Positions 27,186-36,283 are shown, counted from the first letter of the stretch. The stretch: DNA of 64,000 nt from Desulfallas thermosapovorans DSM 6562 (GCF_008124625.1 NZ_VNHM01000001.1:248001-312000), one strand, 5' to 3'. The notes: a model not told the origin generated them from the letters alone. Made by a program: numbers and translations.

Positions 27186-27329
27186 TCCAGACTCCTCCTT
27201 CATTTTTCAATTTTGTAATAACATAATATTTAACGGGCTGCAAAATTGTTACAGTTGCTGTAAAATTTTTACCACTTTCCCGAATTATCGCCCGGCTAAA
27301 TGCCACTAATTTTACCCACCGGTATATAA

Positions 27330-28376
27330 TCAGTCCAGGCTCCGCCGGTAAACCCGGAAAAGCTTGATAATCTGACCGCCAAACAAGGGCATGATAATTT
27401 TTCTTTTGACAGTATCGTTACTTTCAGCCACCTGGGAGGCTTCTCCCCGGGTATATCCGTGCTCTTTACACCAGGTATAAAAACTCCTTAACAACTGCCA
27501 GTGAATGCCTTGATGCCTGAACTCGGGTACTATACCGCCGATGGCCAGCCGAATTACTCCACCATCTCCGTCCTGGCCGGGTTTTTGGTAAGGGATTGAT
27601 AAAAACATACCTGCAGGCCGCCCGTGCACCTCGGCGATCATAAATAAATCCGGCGGAACCCGGGATGACAGGCTCATTAAAAAACCCCTGGTATCCGCCA
27701 GGGACAGCGGTATGAACCCCCACATCCCCGCCAGCATCCTGTTATTTATTTCCTGGACAATTTTAGCCTCACGCCCGCTGGCATAATTCACCGGCCTGAT
27801 CATTACACCCGGCACGCTCCCGGTGCGGGCCAACTGCCGGGGGAGTTCTCCGGGTAGCGTCCACTTAAAACATTCCAGGTCATGTATTTTCTCCAACCCG
27901 GCATCCTCCACCAGCCTTTGATAATAGGGGGGATTATAAGGTATTTCCATCTGTGGTTCATACTCAAATCCCTTGATCATTAACCCCACCTGCTGGTTGG
28001 TATTTAAAGTAGCAGGTCCAATCATCACTGTTTTACCCTGCTTTTTCAGCCATTTGGCAGCAGCGTCAAGGAGGGCCGCGGCGACACCGGAATCGTCGAT
28101 ACATTCAAAACAACCCCAGAACCCTTCTTCCGGCCGGGGATTTAGCCCATCAACGGAGGCGGTTACCCGCCCCACGGGCTGATCGTCAATAGTGGCCACA
28201 TAGTTGGCAAATTTCAGGTGCTGTAATAACGGGTTGGCCAAGGGCATAAAACGCAAGCCCGTGGCATATTTACCCGCCGAAGGCGGCACAGTCCCCCGCC
28301 CGTAAACCAGGTCGGGTACTGATAAAAAAGATTGCATGGCCGCAGGATTATCAACCCTGGTGATATGCACTTTCAT
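27330..28376 (-). CDS. GNAT-like acyltransferase of unknown substrate
   Basis: A 348-residue protein of the acyl-CoA N-acyltransferase fold. The C-terminal half has GVIRLAIGGIVPEFRHQGIHWQLL, resembling the acetyl-CoA-binding strand and loop of GNATs, though the usual Q/R-x-x-G-x-G/A is altered to RHQGIHW. GPATLNTNQQVGLMIKGFE and ERGFWGCFE-type segments in the N-half match a conserved family seen in many bacteria (YghO-like). The ATG at 28376 has GGAAGGAG upstream. The substrate is unknown. The two YjcZ-like genes follow downstream on the same strand. Confidence 0.65.
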   Translation of the reverse strand: MKVHITRVDNPAAMQSFLSVPDLVYGRGTVPPSAGKYATGLRFMPLANPLLQHLKFANYVATIDDQPVGRVTASVDGLNPRPEEGFWGCFECIDDSGVAAALLDAAAKWLKKQGKTVMIGPATLNTNQQVGLMIKGFEYEPQMEIPYNPPYYQRLVEDAGLEKIHDLECFKWTLPGELPRQLARTGSVPGVMIRPVNYASGREAKIVQEINNRMLAGMWGFIPLSLADTRGFLMSLSSRVPPDLFMIAEVHGRPAGMFLSIPYQKPGQDGDGGVIRLAIGGIVPEFRHQGIHWQLLRSFYTWCKEHGYTRGEASQVAESNDTVKRKIIMPLFGGQIIKLFRVYRRSLD

Positions 28377-28396
28377 ATTTTTCTCCTTCCCGTACC

Positions 28397-28433
28397 GAAA
28401 AAACTTTGGAGTTGCCATAAAAGCAACTCCAAA
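28397..28433 (-). terminator. terminator after the third YjcZ-like peptide gene
   Basis: On the minus strand TTTGGAGTTGC pairs perfectly with GCAACTCCAAA around seven bases, followed by GTTTTTTC. Confidence 0.85.
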
Positions 28434-28461
28434 ATTTCAGAAATATCTCTTTCCATCAAGT

Positions 28462-28575
28462 TTATTCTTCCGCCGCCTGGTAAGACCCGTAGCCTTTAAA
28501 GCCCATTCCAAACACAATTAAAATCAAGATCAGGAAAAGGATCAAACCGCTGGATTGAAAACCGCCGTATGCCAT
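28462..28575 (-). CDS. YjcZ-like small membrane peptide, paralogue 3
   Basis: A 37-residue peptide, MAYGGFQSSG followed by LILFLILILIVFG and MGFKGYGSYQAAEE. It has the same design as the peptides at 26928 and 27087 but is separated from them by the acyltransferase-like gene and a terminator. GGGAGGAGTT precedes the ATG at 28575. Confidence 0.7.
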   Translation of the reverse strand: MAYGGFQSSGLILFLILILIVFGMGFKGYGSYQAAEE

Positions 28576-28616
28576 TTAGTAACTCCTCCCAGTGTTTTAA
28601 TACTTTCTGTCATATA

Positions 28617-29498
28617 CTATTCAGTTACCCCCTGTGATGTTACTGGCCGGCCCAACTCTTTAAGCACCAGTTCCAGATACATATCCCTGATAATTTTCGT
28701 TACCGCGCCGGGCCTGGCGGATTCCCCCCCGCCCAGTGCATGTCCATCCAGGCTAACCACGGGCATTACACCCATCAATGCGTTGGTTAAGAAGCATTCA
28801 CCGGCATTTTTAATATCCCCGGGGCTTAAATCTGTTTCCATGCACCGGTACCCAAACCGGGGAGCGTATTCCATTACCAGGCGGCGCACGGTGCCCGGCA
28901 GCAATCCCGCTTCCACCGGGGGCGTCAATAATATGCCGTCTTGCACGATAAAAATATTGCTTACCGTGCCCTCCGCCACCATCCCCCTGGTATTTAAAAA
29001 TAAGCCTTCATCATAGCCCTGAAGCCGGGCTTTACGCCGGCCCAGTAGATTTTCCAGGTAATTGGCTGTTTTATGCTTAACCAGAGGTGATTGCTCATTG
29101 CGGGGAAAATCCAGGGTTACCAGCGCAAAACCCTTTGCATATTGCTCCTCCGGGTAGGGCAGGCCTTCCCGCACCGCTGTTATAACGCTACCGCCCTCAT
29201 CACCACCGTCACCGGCTGTGACCATCAGGCGCAGTACACCCTCCCGAATACCGGAACGGGCCAGGGCCCGGCTGCACATCGCAGCTAGAACATCATAACT
29301 ATAAGTTAGCTTAATACCCAGCTCGGATACGGATTGCAGCATTCGTTTCAGGTGGCGGTTGATAAATACCGGCCTGCCCCGCACAACCAGCATGGTTTCA
29401 AACAGGCTGTAACCATACAGCAGTGCCATATCCTTTAATCCCGGTTTCATACCGGTGCCGGTGGCGATTTGACCATTAACCAGGTAAAATTCAGACAA
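28617..29498 (-). CDS. pabC: aminodeoxychorismate lyase (class IV aminotransferase)
   Basis: PLP enzyme that releases 4-aminobenzoate from aminodeoxychorismate for folate synthesis. The 293-residue product has LLYGYSLFETMLVVRGRPVF near residue 28, VKHKTANYLENLLGR with the PLP lysine near 144, EGTVSNIFIV near 176, and AGLLPGTVRRLVM near 196. Branched-chain and D-amino-acid aminotransferases share this fold, but the pabA-pabB neighbourhood fixes the role. A TTG at 29498 follows AAGGAGG. Confidence 0.9.
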   Translation of the reverse strand: MSEFYLVNGQIATGTGMKPGLKDMALLYGYSLFETMLVVRGRPVFINRHLKRMLQSVSELGIKLTYSYDVLAAMCSRALARSGIREGVLRLMVTAGDGGDEGGSVITAVREGLPYPEEQYAKGFALVTLDFPRNEQSPLVKHKTANYLENLLGRRKARLQGYDEGLFLNTRGMVAEGTVSNIFIVQDGILLTPPVEAGLLPGTVRRLVMEYAPRFGYRCMETDLSPGDIKNAGECFLTNALMGVMPVVSLDGHALGGGESARPGAVTKIIRDMYLELVLKELGRPVTSQGVTE

Positions 29499-29549
29499 AT
29501 TATTTTTAGCCTCCTTAAAAAGCTTGTTTAAAAGTAAGCTCTGGTCTGC

Positions 29550-30998
29550 TTATTTCAACCCGGCACAGCCGGTATCCCATCCCAGCGCCCTGATCAGTGC
29601 CCGGGCCTTGTCCAGGGTTTCCATGTATTCTTTATAAGGGTCCGAATCGGCGGTAACGGCCCCGCCCACCTGAAAATACATATTACCTCCGGTGGCCAGT
29701 ATGGTGCGGATAACTATATTTAAATCCACCCGCCCGTCAAATCCGAGATAGCCGATGGAGCCGGTGTATATTCCCCGGCGCACCGGCTCAATTTCCTCAA
29801 TAATTTCCATGGCTCTGATTTTGGGCGCACCCGTTATTGACCCACCGGGGAAAGTGGCGGCCAACAGGTCGGCAATACCCTTGCCGGGCAGCAACCGGCC
29901 TTCCACCGTGGACACCAGGTGGAATACAGTGGCGTATTCCTCCAGGCGGTACAGATCCGGCACGTGGACTGAACCTACCTGGCAAACCCGGCCTAAGTCG
30001 TTGCGCTCCAAGTCAACAATCATCATCAGCTCGGCCCGGTCCTTTTCACTGTGCCACAGTTCCCGGCGCAGGCGCTGGTCTTCTGCAGGGGTGTGCCCCC
30101 GGGGTCTAGTACCCTTGATGGGACATGTTTGCACCAAATCCCCCTCCACCTTTAAAAAACGCTCCGGAGAAGCGGAGATTATTTCCATATCACCGTAGGA
30201 GAGGTAGGCGGCAAAGGGGGCGGGATTAATTTTTCTCAGCCGCCGGTACAGGGTCCAGGCATCCATGGCTTGGGGCACGGTGAAACGCTGGCTCAGGTTG
30301 ACCTGGAAAATATCCCCGGCGGCTATGTATTCCACAGCCCGGGCCGCCGCACTGCAGTACTGGTCCATGGTAAAATTGGACTCCATTTCACGGGCCTTTC
30401 GGGAGCAAAACCCGGTGTCCCGGCCGGGCAAATGCCCGGCTGGCGGGTTTGTATCCGAGCTCAACCAGGTTTCAAACCACTCCAGCCGCTGCCTGGCCCG
30501 CCTGAAGGCCGCCTCACCCCGCTCCGGTAAACCGGTGGATATAATGGTGGCCTCATTTGTCCGTACATCCACCGCCACCAGGGTATCGTAAAAACCCAGG
30601 CAAAGGTCGGGAGTTTGCAAATCATCGACGGCCTGCACCGGTATTTCTTCAAACTGCCGCCCCAGGTCATAACTGAAGTAACCAACCGCCCCGCCGTTTA
30701 ACGGAAATAAACCGCACTCCGGCGGCATGGCCAGTTGTTCCATCAATCTTTGCAATTCCGTCACGGGCGAACCCTGGTATTCAGCCACTTCATTACCCCG
30801 GTGCAGGGTAACCCGGTTTCCCTTGCCGGTCAGCACCATAAAGGGATCGGCCCCCACAAAGGAGTGATGCCCCAGACCGTTAACCTGCATACCCGTGTCC
30901 AGCAAAAAGGGGTAATCCAGGAATTTAAGCTTTTCCAGCAACACCGGCGCTTCAACACGGAAGGACAGTTTTTTATATAAAGGCAAATTAACCGGCAT
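29550..30998 (-). CDS. pabB: aminodeoxychorismate synthase component I
   Basis: Chorismate-using enzyme that makes aminodeoxychorismate with ammonia from PabA. It is 482 residues, with an N-terminal domain ([11 protein letters not shown] near 43) and a chorismate-binding domain. [10 protein letters not shown] near residue 285 has Lys where anthranilate synthase has Ala, the known mark of PabB over Trp[19 protein letters not shown] near 395 and [13 protein letters not shown] complete the site. The start at 30998 overlaps the pabA stop by 11 bases. The order is pabA-pabB-pabC. Confidence 0.93.
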   Translation of the reverse strand: MPVNLPLYKKLSFRVEAPVLLEKLKFLDYPFLLDTGMQVNGLGHHSFVGADPFMVLTGKGNRVTLHRGNEVAEYQGSPVTELQRLMEQLAMPPECGLFPLNGGAVGYFSYDLGRQFEEIPVQAVDDLQTPDLCLGFYDTLVAVDVRTNEATIISTGLPERGEAAFRRARQRLEWFETWLSSDTNPPAGHLPGRDTGFCSRKAREMESNFTMDQYCSAAARAVEYIAAGDIFQVNLSQRFTVPQAMDAWTLYRRLRKINPAPFAAYLSYGDMEIISASPERFLKVEGDLVQTCPIKGTRPRGHTPAEDQRLRRELWHSEKDRAELMMIVDLERNDLGRVCQVGSVHVPDLYRLEEYATVFHLVSTVEGRLLPGKGIADLLAATFPGGSITGAPKIRAMEIIEEIEPVRRGIYTGSIGYLGFDGRVDLNIVIRTILATGGNMYFQVGGAVTADSDPYKEYMETLDKARALIRALGWDTGCAGLK

Positions 30999-31578
30999 GT
31001 CCCATCCCTCCCTCGATGGAATTGAGGTAGTTGCTCATAATTTTTTTCCCGAAGGTGGTCAATATCGACTCGGGGTGGAACTGCACCCCTTCCACCGGTA
31101 AGTGGCGATGACGCACCCCCATTATTTCCCCCCGGGCGGTAACCGCAGTAACCTCAAGGCATTCCGGCAAACTTTCCCTTTCCAGAATCAATGAATGGTA
31201 ACGGGCCACCGCCATGGGATTGGGCAGGCCGGCATATATTCCCCGGCCATCGTGAAATACCCGGGAGGTTTTGCCGTGCATCAGCCTGGGAGCCCGCACC
31301 ACTTTACCCCCCAAGGCCTGGCCGATGGTCTGGTGCCCCAGGCAAACACCGAAAATGGGAATCTTGCCGGCCATACGCCTGACCACCTCCAGGGAAATGC
31401 CGGCCTCATCCGGGCTGCAGGGCCCCGGTGACAGCACAATACATTGCGGGGACAGCGCCTCTATCTCCTCCGGGGTTATTTTGTCATTACGGTATACCTC
31501 CACTTCCTGTCCCAGCTCACAAAGGTATTGATACAGGTTATAAACAAAGGAATCATAATTATCAATGAGCAGTATCAT
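30988..31578 (-). CDS. pabA: aminodeoxychorismate/anthranilate synthase glutaminase component
   Basis: Class I glutamine amidotransferase, 196 residues: [15 protein letters not shown] at the start, [11 protein letters not shown] near 51, nucleophile Cys in [15 protein letters not shown] near 78, and the His-Glu pair in [11 protein letters not shown] near 168. It provides ammonia to PabB. In many Firmicutes one such subunit serves both PabB and TrpE. AGGGAGG lies ahead of the ATG at 31578. It sits right after a terminator-bearing leader at 31610-31720. Confidence 0.92.
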   Translation of the reverse strand: MILLIDNYDSFVYNLYQYLCELGQEVEVYRNDKITPEEIEALSPQCIVLSPGPCSPDEAGISLEVVRRMAGKIPIFGVCLGHQTIGQALGGKVVRAPRLMHGKTSRVFHDGRGIYAGLPNPMAVARYHSLILERESLPECLEVTAVTARGEIMGVRHRHLPVEGVQFHPESILTTFGKKIMSNYLNSIEGGMGHAG

Positions 31579-31609
31579 GGCTGGCCTCCCTTTAACTTAT
31601 TGGGGCAAT

Positions 31610-31637
31610 AAAAAAAACCAGCCCAAATAAGCTGGTT
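31610..31637 (-). terminator. intrinsic terminator ahead of pabA
   Basis: On the minus strand AACCAGC pairs with GCTGGTT around TTATTTG and is followed by a run of T residues. It lies about 30 bases upstream of the pabA start and downstream of the NUDIX gene. It either ends the NUDIX transcript or is the terminator of a pab attenuator. Confidence 0.85.
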
Positions 31638-31720
31638 CTCACCCCGCAAGTCTCCGAGTCGTCTCGGCTAAACTATCTCATCAACGCTATTGCTCCGCTC
31701 CGCCATTAAATTGTCAGCAT
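31638..31720 (-). ncRNA. candidate structured leader RNA upstream of pabA
   Basis: The minus strand contains the hairpin CCGAG-ACGA-CTCGG (around 31655-31668), flanked by AGTTT and AGACT, which can pair to extend the stem. Upstream is a purine-rich GGCGGAGCGGAGC block. The terminator at 31610-31637 follows directly. It does not match the tetrahydrofolate, T-box or other leader consensus sequences I know. It could be a new folate- or chorismate-linked attenuator, or only a 3' UTR of the NUDIX gene. Confidence 0.4.
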
Positions 31721-31724
31721 CATG

Positions 31725-32315
31725 TTAATACAACCCCGCCCGGGCTGTCAATACCCTTTTCTTTATATCATCACCCAAGCGCTCAATAACCACCCGGTCG
31801 GTGGGAAAGGCCAGCGGCGGGGGGTTATACAGATCAAAATAACCGGCACGGTCCAGGTCATCGCCGGCCCGCAATTCCCCGCCGGTTACCCGGGCCCAAA
31901 ACCAGATACCCACGGTATGTTTTTCCGGGTCATGGAAATTGGACTGTACCGTGTATACCCCAAGGGGCTCTATATCCAGGTTGGTTTCCTCCTTAAACTC
32001 CCGCCGTACCGCCTGGTATACATCTTCGTCATATTCAACGTAACCGCAGGGAATACACCATAACCCGGCGTATTTTCCCCCAACCCGGCGCCCCAGCAGT
32101 ATTTGGTTGCGGGGGTTTAGAACAATGGCGGCCACACCCACCACCGGGTTTTCATATAAAATATACCGGCAGGCACTACAGGTGAGCCGTGGGCGGTCCC
32201 CCTCTCGGTAACGGTATGACAGTTTTCCCCCGCATTTGGGACAGTAAAAAAACCTCTGTTCCAACCTCTGTTCCTTTGCAATCACGCTTATGTTCACCCC
32301 TGTTAAACCGGACAT
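31725..32315 (-). CDS. NUDIX hydrolase with N-terminal zinc ribbon
   Basis: A 196-residue protein. CPKCGGKLSYRYREGDRPRL and CSACRYILY form a four-Cys zinc ribbon as in NudC-type enzymes. The Nudix box is GYVEYDEDVYQAVRREFKEE followed by TNLDI, with the REFKEE metal-binding core. It hydrolyses a nucleoside diphosphate derivative; which one is not clear. The ATG at 32315 is listed, but a GTG at 32285 after AGGGGTG is possible. It is between the zinc transporter and the pab operon. Confidence 0.85.
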   Translation of the reverse strand: MSGLTGVNISVIAKEQRLEQRFFYCPKCGGKLSYRYREGDRPRLTCSACRYILYENPVVGVAAIVLNPRNQILLGRRVGGKYAGLWCIPCGYVEYDEDVYQAVRREFKEETNLDIEPLGVYTVQSNFHDPEKHTVGIWFWARVTGGELRAGDDLDRAGYFDLYNPPPLAFPTDRVVIERLGDDIKKRVLTARAGLY

Positions 32316-32425
32316 AATATAGAGTTATGATAGAAGTTGTTGGAAAAACCCCTCAAGATCAAACCTCAACGTAAACATTCTTTCATGACCTTTTGTGCCC
32401 TGGCAAGGCCATGCATACAAGGTTG

Positions 32426-33235
32426 TTACGCGGTAGCCGCCCGGCGGGAATTTACGGCCAGGGTCAGCACCAGCAGCAGCACCAGCGTCATGACAATGGC
32501 ACCCCCCGGCGGCAAATCCAGATAAAAGGAGCATAACAGGCCTATTAATACAGCCGCCTCCCCGGTGGCGACCGCAGTAACCAGAGTGCCCCGAAAGCTT
32601 TTGGCTACCTGCATGGCCACCGCCACAGGTAAAATCATCAGCGATGAAACCAGCAATATTCCCACAATACGCATGGATACCGCAATGGTCAACGCCGTAA
32701 GGGCAGTAAAGCCCACATTGATCAATTTCACCGGCAAACCGCTGACCCTGGCGGTCTCCTCATCAAAGGTGATGGCAAACTGTTCTTTAATAAAGAACAC
32801 TGTCAACAGAAGCACCGGCAGGCCGATGGCCGCCATGACATAAATATCCTCCCCGGTGATCAGGACGATACTGCCGAACAGGTAACTCATAAAACTGCCG
32901 TTAAAGCCGTTGCCCAAACCAATCAGGATAGCCCCCAGGGCCACCCCGGCCGATAAAATAATGGCAATGGCTAGCTCGGCATAATGCTTGTATTTGTCCC
33001 GCAAGCCTTCAATTAACAGTGAGCCGCCCAGGGCAAAGGCGGATGCCGCCAGCACGGGCTGGGTGCCCATTAAAAGGCCGGCCGCCACCCCGGACAGGCA
33101 AACGTGGGACAGGGCGTCGGCAATCATGGACATGCGGCGCAGGGTGATAAAAAGCCCGATAATGGGGCAAATAACCCCCGCCAGCAGCCCCCCACCCAGA
33201 GCCCGCAGCATAAAATCATACTGAAATATCTCCAA
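32426..33235 (-). CDS. znuB: zinc ABC transporter permease
   Basis: ABC-3 family permease, 269 residues with about eight membrane segments. MIADALSHVCLSGVAAGLLMG near residue 37 is the family signature, and the C-terminal part has VSMRIVGILLVSSLMILPVAVA. It imports zinc (possibly manganese) with ZnuC and ZnuA. It starts seven bases after the znuC stop. It is the last gene of the zur-znuA-znuC-znuB operon, and its link with Zur makes zinc the most likely substrate. Confidence 0.92.
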   Translation of the reverse strand: MEIFQYDFMLRALGGGLLAGVICPIIGLFITLRRMSMIADALSHVCLSGVAAGLLMGTQPVLAASAFALGGSLLIEGLRDKYKHYAELAIAIILSAGVALGAILIGLGNGFNGSFMSYLFGSIVLITGEDIYVMAAIGLPVLLLTVFFIKEQFAITFDEETARVSGLPVKLINVGFTALTALTIAVSMRIVGILLVSSLMILPVAVAMQVAKSFRGTLVTAVATGEAAVLIGLLCSFYLDLPPGGAIVMTLVLLLVLTLAVNSRRAATA

Positions 33236-33242
33236 CGGGTAC

Positions 33243-33995
33243 CTACCCCCTGACCAGACTGTCCGCGCAGTCCAGGCTTATTTTTTCTTCCCGGCTCTGC
33301 GTGCATTCCCGCCAGAGCAGTTCACCGGGATAGTCATGGCAATGGCAGGAGCAAATTTTACGGTCCAGGCAAACCCGCCTGCTGGCCAGGGAAGAAAGCC
33401 ATTCCGGCTCGTGGGACACCAGCAGCATGGTGACGCCATCGGAGCGCAAATCCTTGAGCAGCCGGGCCAAATCCGCCAGGTTGGCGGCGTCCACGCCATT
33501 GGTGGGCTCATCCATCACTAAAATCCGGGGCTTTACCGCCAGGGCGCGGGCAATCATCACCCTCTGCTGCTGCCCCCCGGATAAAGCGCTGATGGGGGTA
33601 TTGCGCCACGACAACATATTCACCCGCTCCAGCGCCTCCTCGGCGCAACGTTTATCCCCCCGGCCGAAAAAGCGAAACATGCCCCGCAGCGCCGCCCGGC
33701 CCGACAGTACCACTTCAAATACCGTGGCCGGGTAACTGCGGTTAAAAAGGGTGGCCCTCTGGGAAACGTAACCGATCCGGTGCCATTCCCTGAACCTGTT
33801 TACCGGCACGCCCAGGATTTTAACCTCCCCGGACTGGGGTTTTAAAAGCCCCAGGATGATATAAAGCAAAGTGCTCTTGCCCGCTCCGTTGGGACCGGTT
33901 ATCCCCACCACTTCACCTTCATGCACATGCAGGGAGATACCGTCCAGCACCGGGTGGCACCCGTAAGTAAAATGCACATTATTTAATTCAATCAT
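33243..33995 (-). CDS. znuC: zinc ABC transporter ATP-binding protein
   Basis: ABC ATPase of 250 residues: Walker A GPNGAGKSTLL at 34-44, Q-loop in VSQRATLF near 77, signature ALSGGQQQRVMIARAL near 137, Walker B ILVMDEPTNGVDAAN near 158, and LVSHEP H-loop. A C-terminal CSCHCHDYPG motif with Cys and His could bind the transported zinc. It overlaps the znuA 3' end by eight bases. Confidence 0.93.
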   Translation of the reverse strand: MIELNNVHFTYGCHPVLDGISLHVHEGEVVGITGPNGAGKSTLLYIILGLLKPQSGEVKILGVPVNRFREWHRIGYVSQRATLFNRSYPATVFEVVLSGRAALRGMFRFFGRGDKRCAEEALERVNMLSWRNTPISALSGGQQQRVMIARALAVKPRILVMDEPTNGVDAANLADLARLLKDLRSDGVTMLLVSHEPEWLSSLASRRVCLDRKICSCHCHDYPGELLWRECTQSREEKISLDCADSLVRG

Positions 33996-35004
33996 GGTTT
34001 TCTATCACTCCCAGGGCCAGGGAAAGGTTGTGCAGGTTTTCCTCCATCACGGCCAGGTAATCTTTACCCGCCTGCCTTTCCCCGGCGGTCAAACCGCCCA
34101 GGGGGTTGAGCACCAGCGTTTCGGCCCCCGCTTCCCGGGCAATCACCTCGGAAACCCGCGGGCTGACCAGGGTTTCAAAGAAGATATATTTGACCCCCTC
34201 CTGGCGTACCGTTTTGATGATTTCCGTCATCCGGGCCGGGCTGGGGTCGGCCTCCGGGGATATACCCCGGATGGGCACCTGCTCCAGGCCATACCGGTGG
34301 GCCAGGTAACCAAAGGCGGCGTGGGATACGATAAACTTGCGCATACCAGCCCCGCCCAGGGTTTCGGCATACCTTTGATCCAATTGTTTTAACTGTTCCT
34401 GGTACTGCCGGGCATTGGCCTCATAATAGGCGGCGTTTTCCGGGTCTGCCTGTTGCACTCCCCGGAGTATGTTATCCACCATCTTGCAAGCGTTTTGGGG
34501 ATCCAGCCAGATATGCGGGTCAATATTCGAGCCGTGCCCGTACCCGTCGTCGTGGCCGCCGGTGTGGGCGTCATGCCCGGCGGTTTCCAAAGGGTGCTGG
34601 TGACCGTGGGCTGGGCCATCCACAGGGAGCAGTGCAATCCCCGCGCTGCAGTCCACCGGCACCGGCCCGCCCTTTTTAAGGCCGGCCAGCACCTTTTCCA
34701 CCCAGGTTTCCATACCCGCGCCGTTGTAAATCAATACCCCGGCCTTTTGCAAGTTAACCATATCCCCGGGTGAAGGTTCCCAATCATGGGGTTCCACTCC
34801 GTCGGGCACCAGCTGCACCACCCGGGCCCGGTCACCGCAAATTCGAGCGGCAAAATCATAAACAGGGTAAATGGTGGCATAAACCAGCATCTCATCCTCC
34901 TGCGTCCCGGTGTCACCCCGTTGGCCGGCGGAATCACTACAGCCCGTTATTGATAAACTGATTAATAATACGATCGATAACCATAAAACAGCTGTTTTAC
35001 GCAA
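33988..35004 (-). CDS. znuA: zinc-binding lipoprotein of the ABC transporter
   Basis: Solute-binding protein of 338 residues. A signal peptide ends in the lipobox LSITGC (Cys near 22), so it is lipid-anchored outside the membrane. YATIYPVYDFAARI, DGVEPHDWEPSPGDM, NIDPHIWLDP, and VSHAAFGYLAHRYGL hold the metal-binding His residues. A histidine/glycine-rich loop (HGHQHP, HDAHTGGHDDGYGHG, residues 133-158) is the zinc-scavenging loop typical of ZnuA. It lies one base from the zur stop. Confidence 0.93.
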   Translation of the reverse strand: MRKTAVLWLSIVLLISLSITGCSDSAGQRGDTGTQEDEMLVYATIYPVYDFAARICGDRARVVQLVPDGVEPHDWEPSPGDMVNLQKAGVLIYNGAGMETWVEKVLAGLKKGGPVPVDCSAGIALLPVDGPAHGHQHPLETAGHDAHTGGHDDGYGHGSNIDPHIWLDPQNACKMVDNILRGVQQADPENAAYYEANARQYQEQLKQLDQRYAETLGGAGMRKFIVSHAAFGYLAHRYGLEQVPIRGISPEADPSPARMTEIIKTVRQEGVKYIFFETLVSPRVSEVIAREAGAETLVLNPLGGLTAGERQAGKDYLAVMEENLHNLSLALGVIENHD

Positions 35005-35439
35005 TTACTTATCCCCCTTTTTTCCACACCGGGCACAATAACCAAAGATCTCAAAATTATGCCTCTCAATGGCAAAATTTTTTTCCCTGATACTCTGCTG
35101 GTCAATGTAATCCAAAGGACAGAAATCCACTTCCTCGGAAAAGCCGCATTTCAGGCAGATTAAATGGTGCCGGTGACCTTCCCTTTCCACCAGTTTGTAC
35201 CTGCCCTTGCCGTCGCCAAAATCCGTTCTGTCCAGCATATTCAGCCGCTCCAACACACCGACATTGCGGTAAACGGTATCCACGCTTAAATTTGGGAAAC
35301 GGGCCGCTATATGGTTATGAATGTCTTCCACGGTCATATGCCTTTTCTCCCGGGCCAGCAAATGGATAATTTCCTGGCGCTGGGGAGTTATTTTATAACC
35401 ATGCTCCTTTAATTTGTCAAAAATATCCTGGGCCGTCAA
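35005..35439 (-). CDS. zur: Fur-family regulator, probably Zur
   Basis: A 144-residue Fur-family repressor: winged helix with GYKITPQRQEIIHLLAREKRH and DTVYRNVGVLERL, a His-rich region EGHRHHLICLKCGF, and CARCG at the end for structural zinc. The linkage to znuACB points to zinc-responsive Zur rather than iron Fur, and it probably represses its own operon. It has a TTG start at 35439 after AGGAG. A palindromic stretch AACAGGAATTGTT lies just upstream (about 35455-35468). Confidence 0.88.
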   Translation of the reverse strand: MTAQDIFDKLKEHGYKITPQRQEIIHLLAREKRHMTVEDIHNHIAARFPNLSVDTVYRNVGVLERLNMLDRTDFGDGKGRYKLVEREGHRHHLICLKCGFSEEVDFCPLDYIDQQSIREKNFAIERHNFEIFGYCARCGKKGDK

Positions 35440-35589
35440 AACAGTATCACTCCTAAACAGGAATTGTTCTTATTTAAATAAAAATACCCCACCTGTTTTT
35501 ACTTGTCAAGTTAATGGACGGTATCCATAGTTAATACTATTTAATAACACAAAGGATTAGAAGTTATCCGGGAATTTTATTCTTTTAAC

Positions 35590-35650
35590 AATGCCTGGCC
35601 CGGCATTAACCAGGCATAAAAATAACCCCTGCCATAGCGGGGTTATTTCT
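35590..35650. terminator. two hairpins, the second a bidirectional terminator
   Basis: TGCCTGG pairs with CCAGGCA (35592-35616), and AATAACCCC pairs with GGGGTTATT (35621-35647) with A and T runs on either side. It follows the gene at 35687 on the minus strand. Confidence 0.7.
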
Positions 35651-35686
35651 TGCGATGGTGATTAATCAAGGAGCAGGTTAGCTGCT

Positions 35687-36022
35687 TTATGAAAGCATAA
35701 TTTTACTGTCGTCCATGATTTTCAACACATGGGCGGCGGCAACCATTTTTGCGTTTAATACATCGGGGGTTTGGTCTTTGGCCAGTTCCATCTGCTCCTT
35801 CACCGTGGCCCCTTCGTTGACGCATTTGAATATCTCATTGCTGATGGTTTGCCGGGATTCATCAAACCTGGCAAAGCTAATAGCGGATGAAAAAACATCC
35901 CGTAGCAAATCCCTTTCCATTTGAGGGTCAAACTCGGGCAAATAAACAACATTGCCCCGGTATATCTCAATTAAAGCAGCCAGCAGATAGCGGGCGTCCG
36001 TACTTTTTTCCTTGTTCTCCAT
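35687..36022 (-). CDS. hypothetical protein, all helical
   Basis: A 111-residue soluble protein (MENKEKSTDARYLLAALIEI at the start, MDDSKIMLS at the end) with predicted amphipathic helices and no Cys pairs except one Cys. AGAAGGAG lies before the ATG. No family is recognised. It is a single gene flanked by a terminator and a dispersed repeat. Confidence 0.6.
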   Translation of the reverse strand: MENKEKSTDARYLLAALIEIYRGNVVYLPEFDPQMERDLLRDVFSSAISFARFDESRQTISNEIFKCVNEGATVKEQMELAKDQTPDVLNAKMVAAAHVLKIMDDSKIMLS

Positions 36023-36086
36023 CGGTCCAACTCCTTCTATATAATATTATTGTAAACAACCTTATTAGAGAGAGTCTCTTCTACAG

Positions 36087-36160
36087 TTTGTTCGAAAAGC
36101 GCAAAAGCCAGCCAACGTAAGGATTACAAGTGAATCCCGCGCGGCATTTCGAACAGCCCC
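36087..36160 (-). repeat. dispersed intergenic repeat, copy 3
   Basis: Both ends carry TGTTCGAAA in inverted orientation (GTTTGTTCGAAAAGCGC on the left; GGGGCTGTTCGAAATGCCGC read from the right). The core read on the minus strand is AATCCTTACGTTGGCTGGC. It is the clearest copy of the family and shows terminal inverted repeats. Confidence 0.7.
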
Positions 36161-36283
36161 TTCCATAATTATGTTATATCATGGATGTGCCGGCATGTCC
36201 ATTAGACATCTTTCCCCCGGTGGTAAAAATAATTCCACGGGTGGTCACAACCGTGGAATGGAATTAGCCTGTTTAGAACCCTA

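Noticed and set aside
31605-31724. Tetrahydrofolate riboswitch or T-box ahead of pabA
   Set aside because: The conserved elements of these RNAs are not seen; only a generic stem and a terminator are present.
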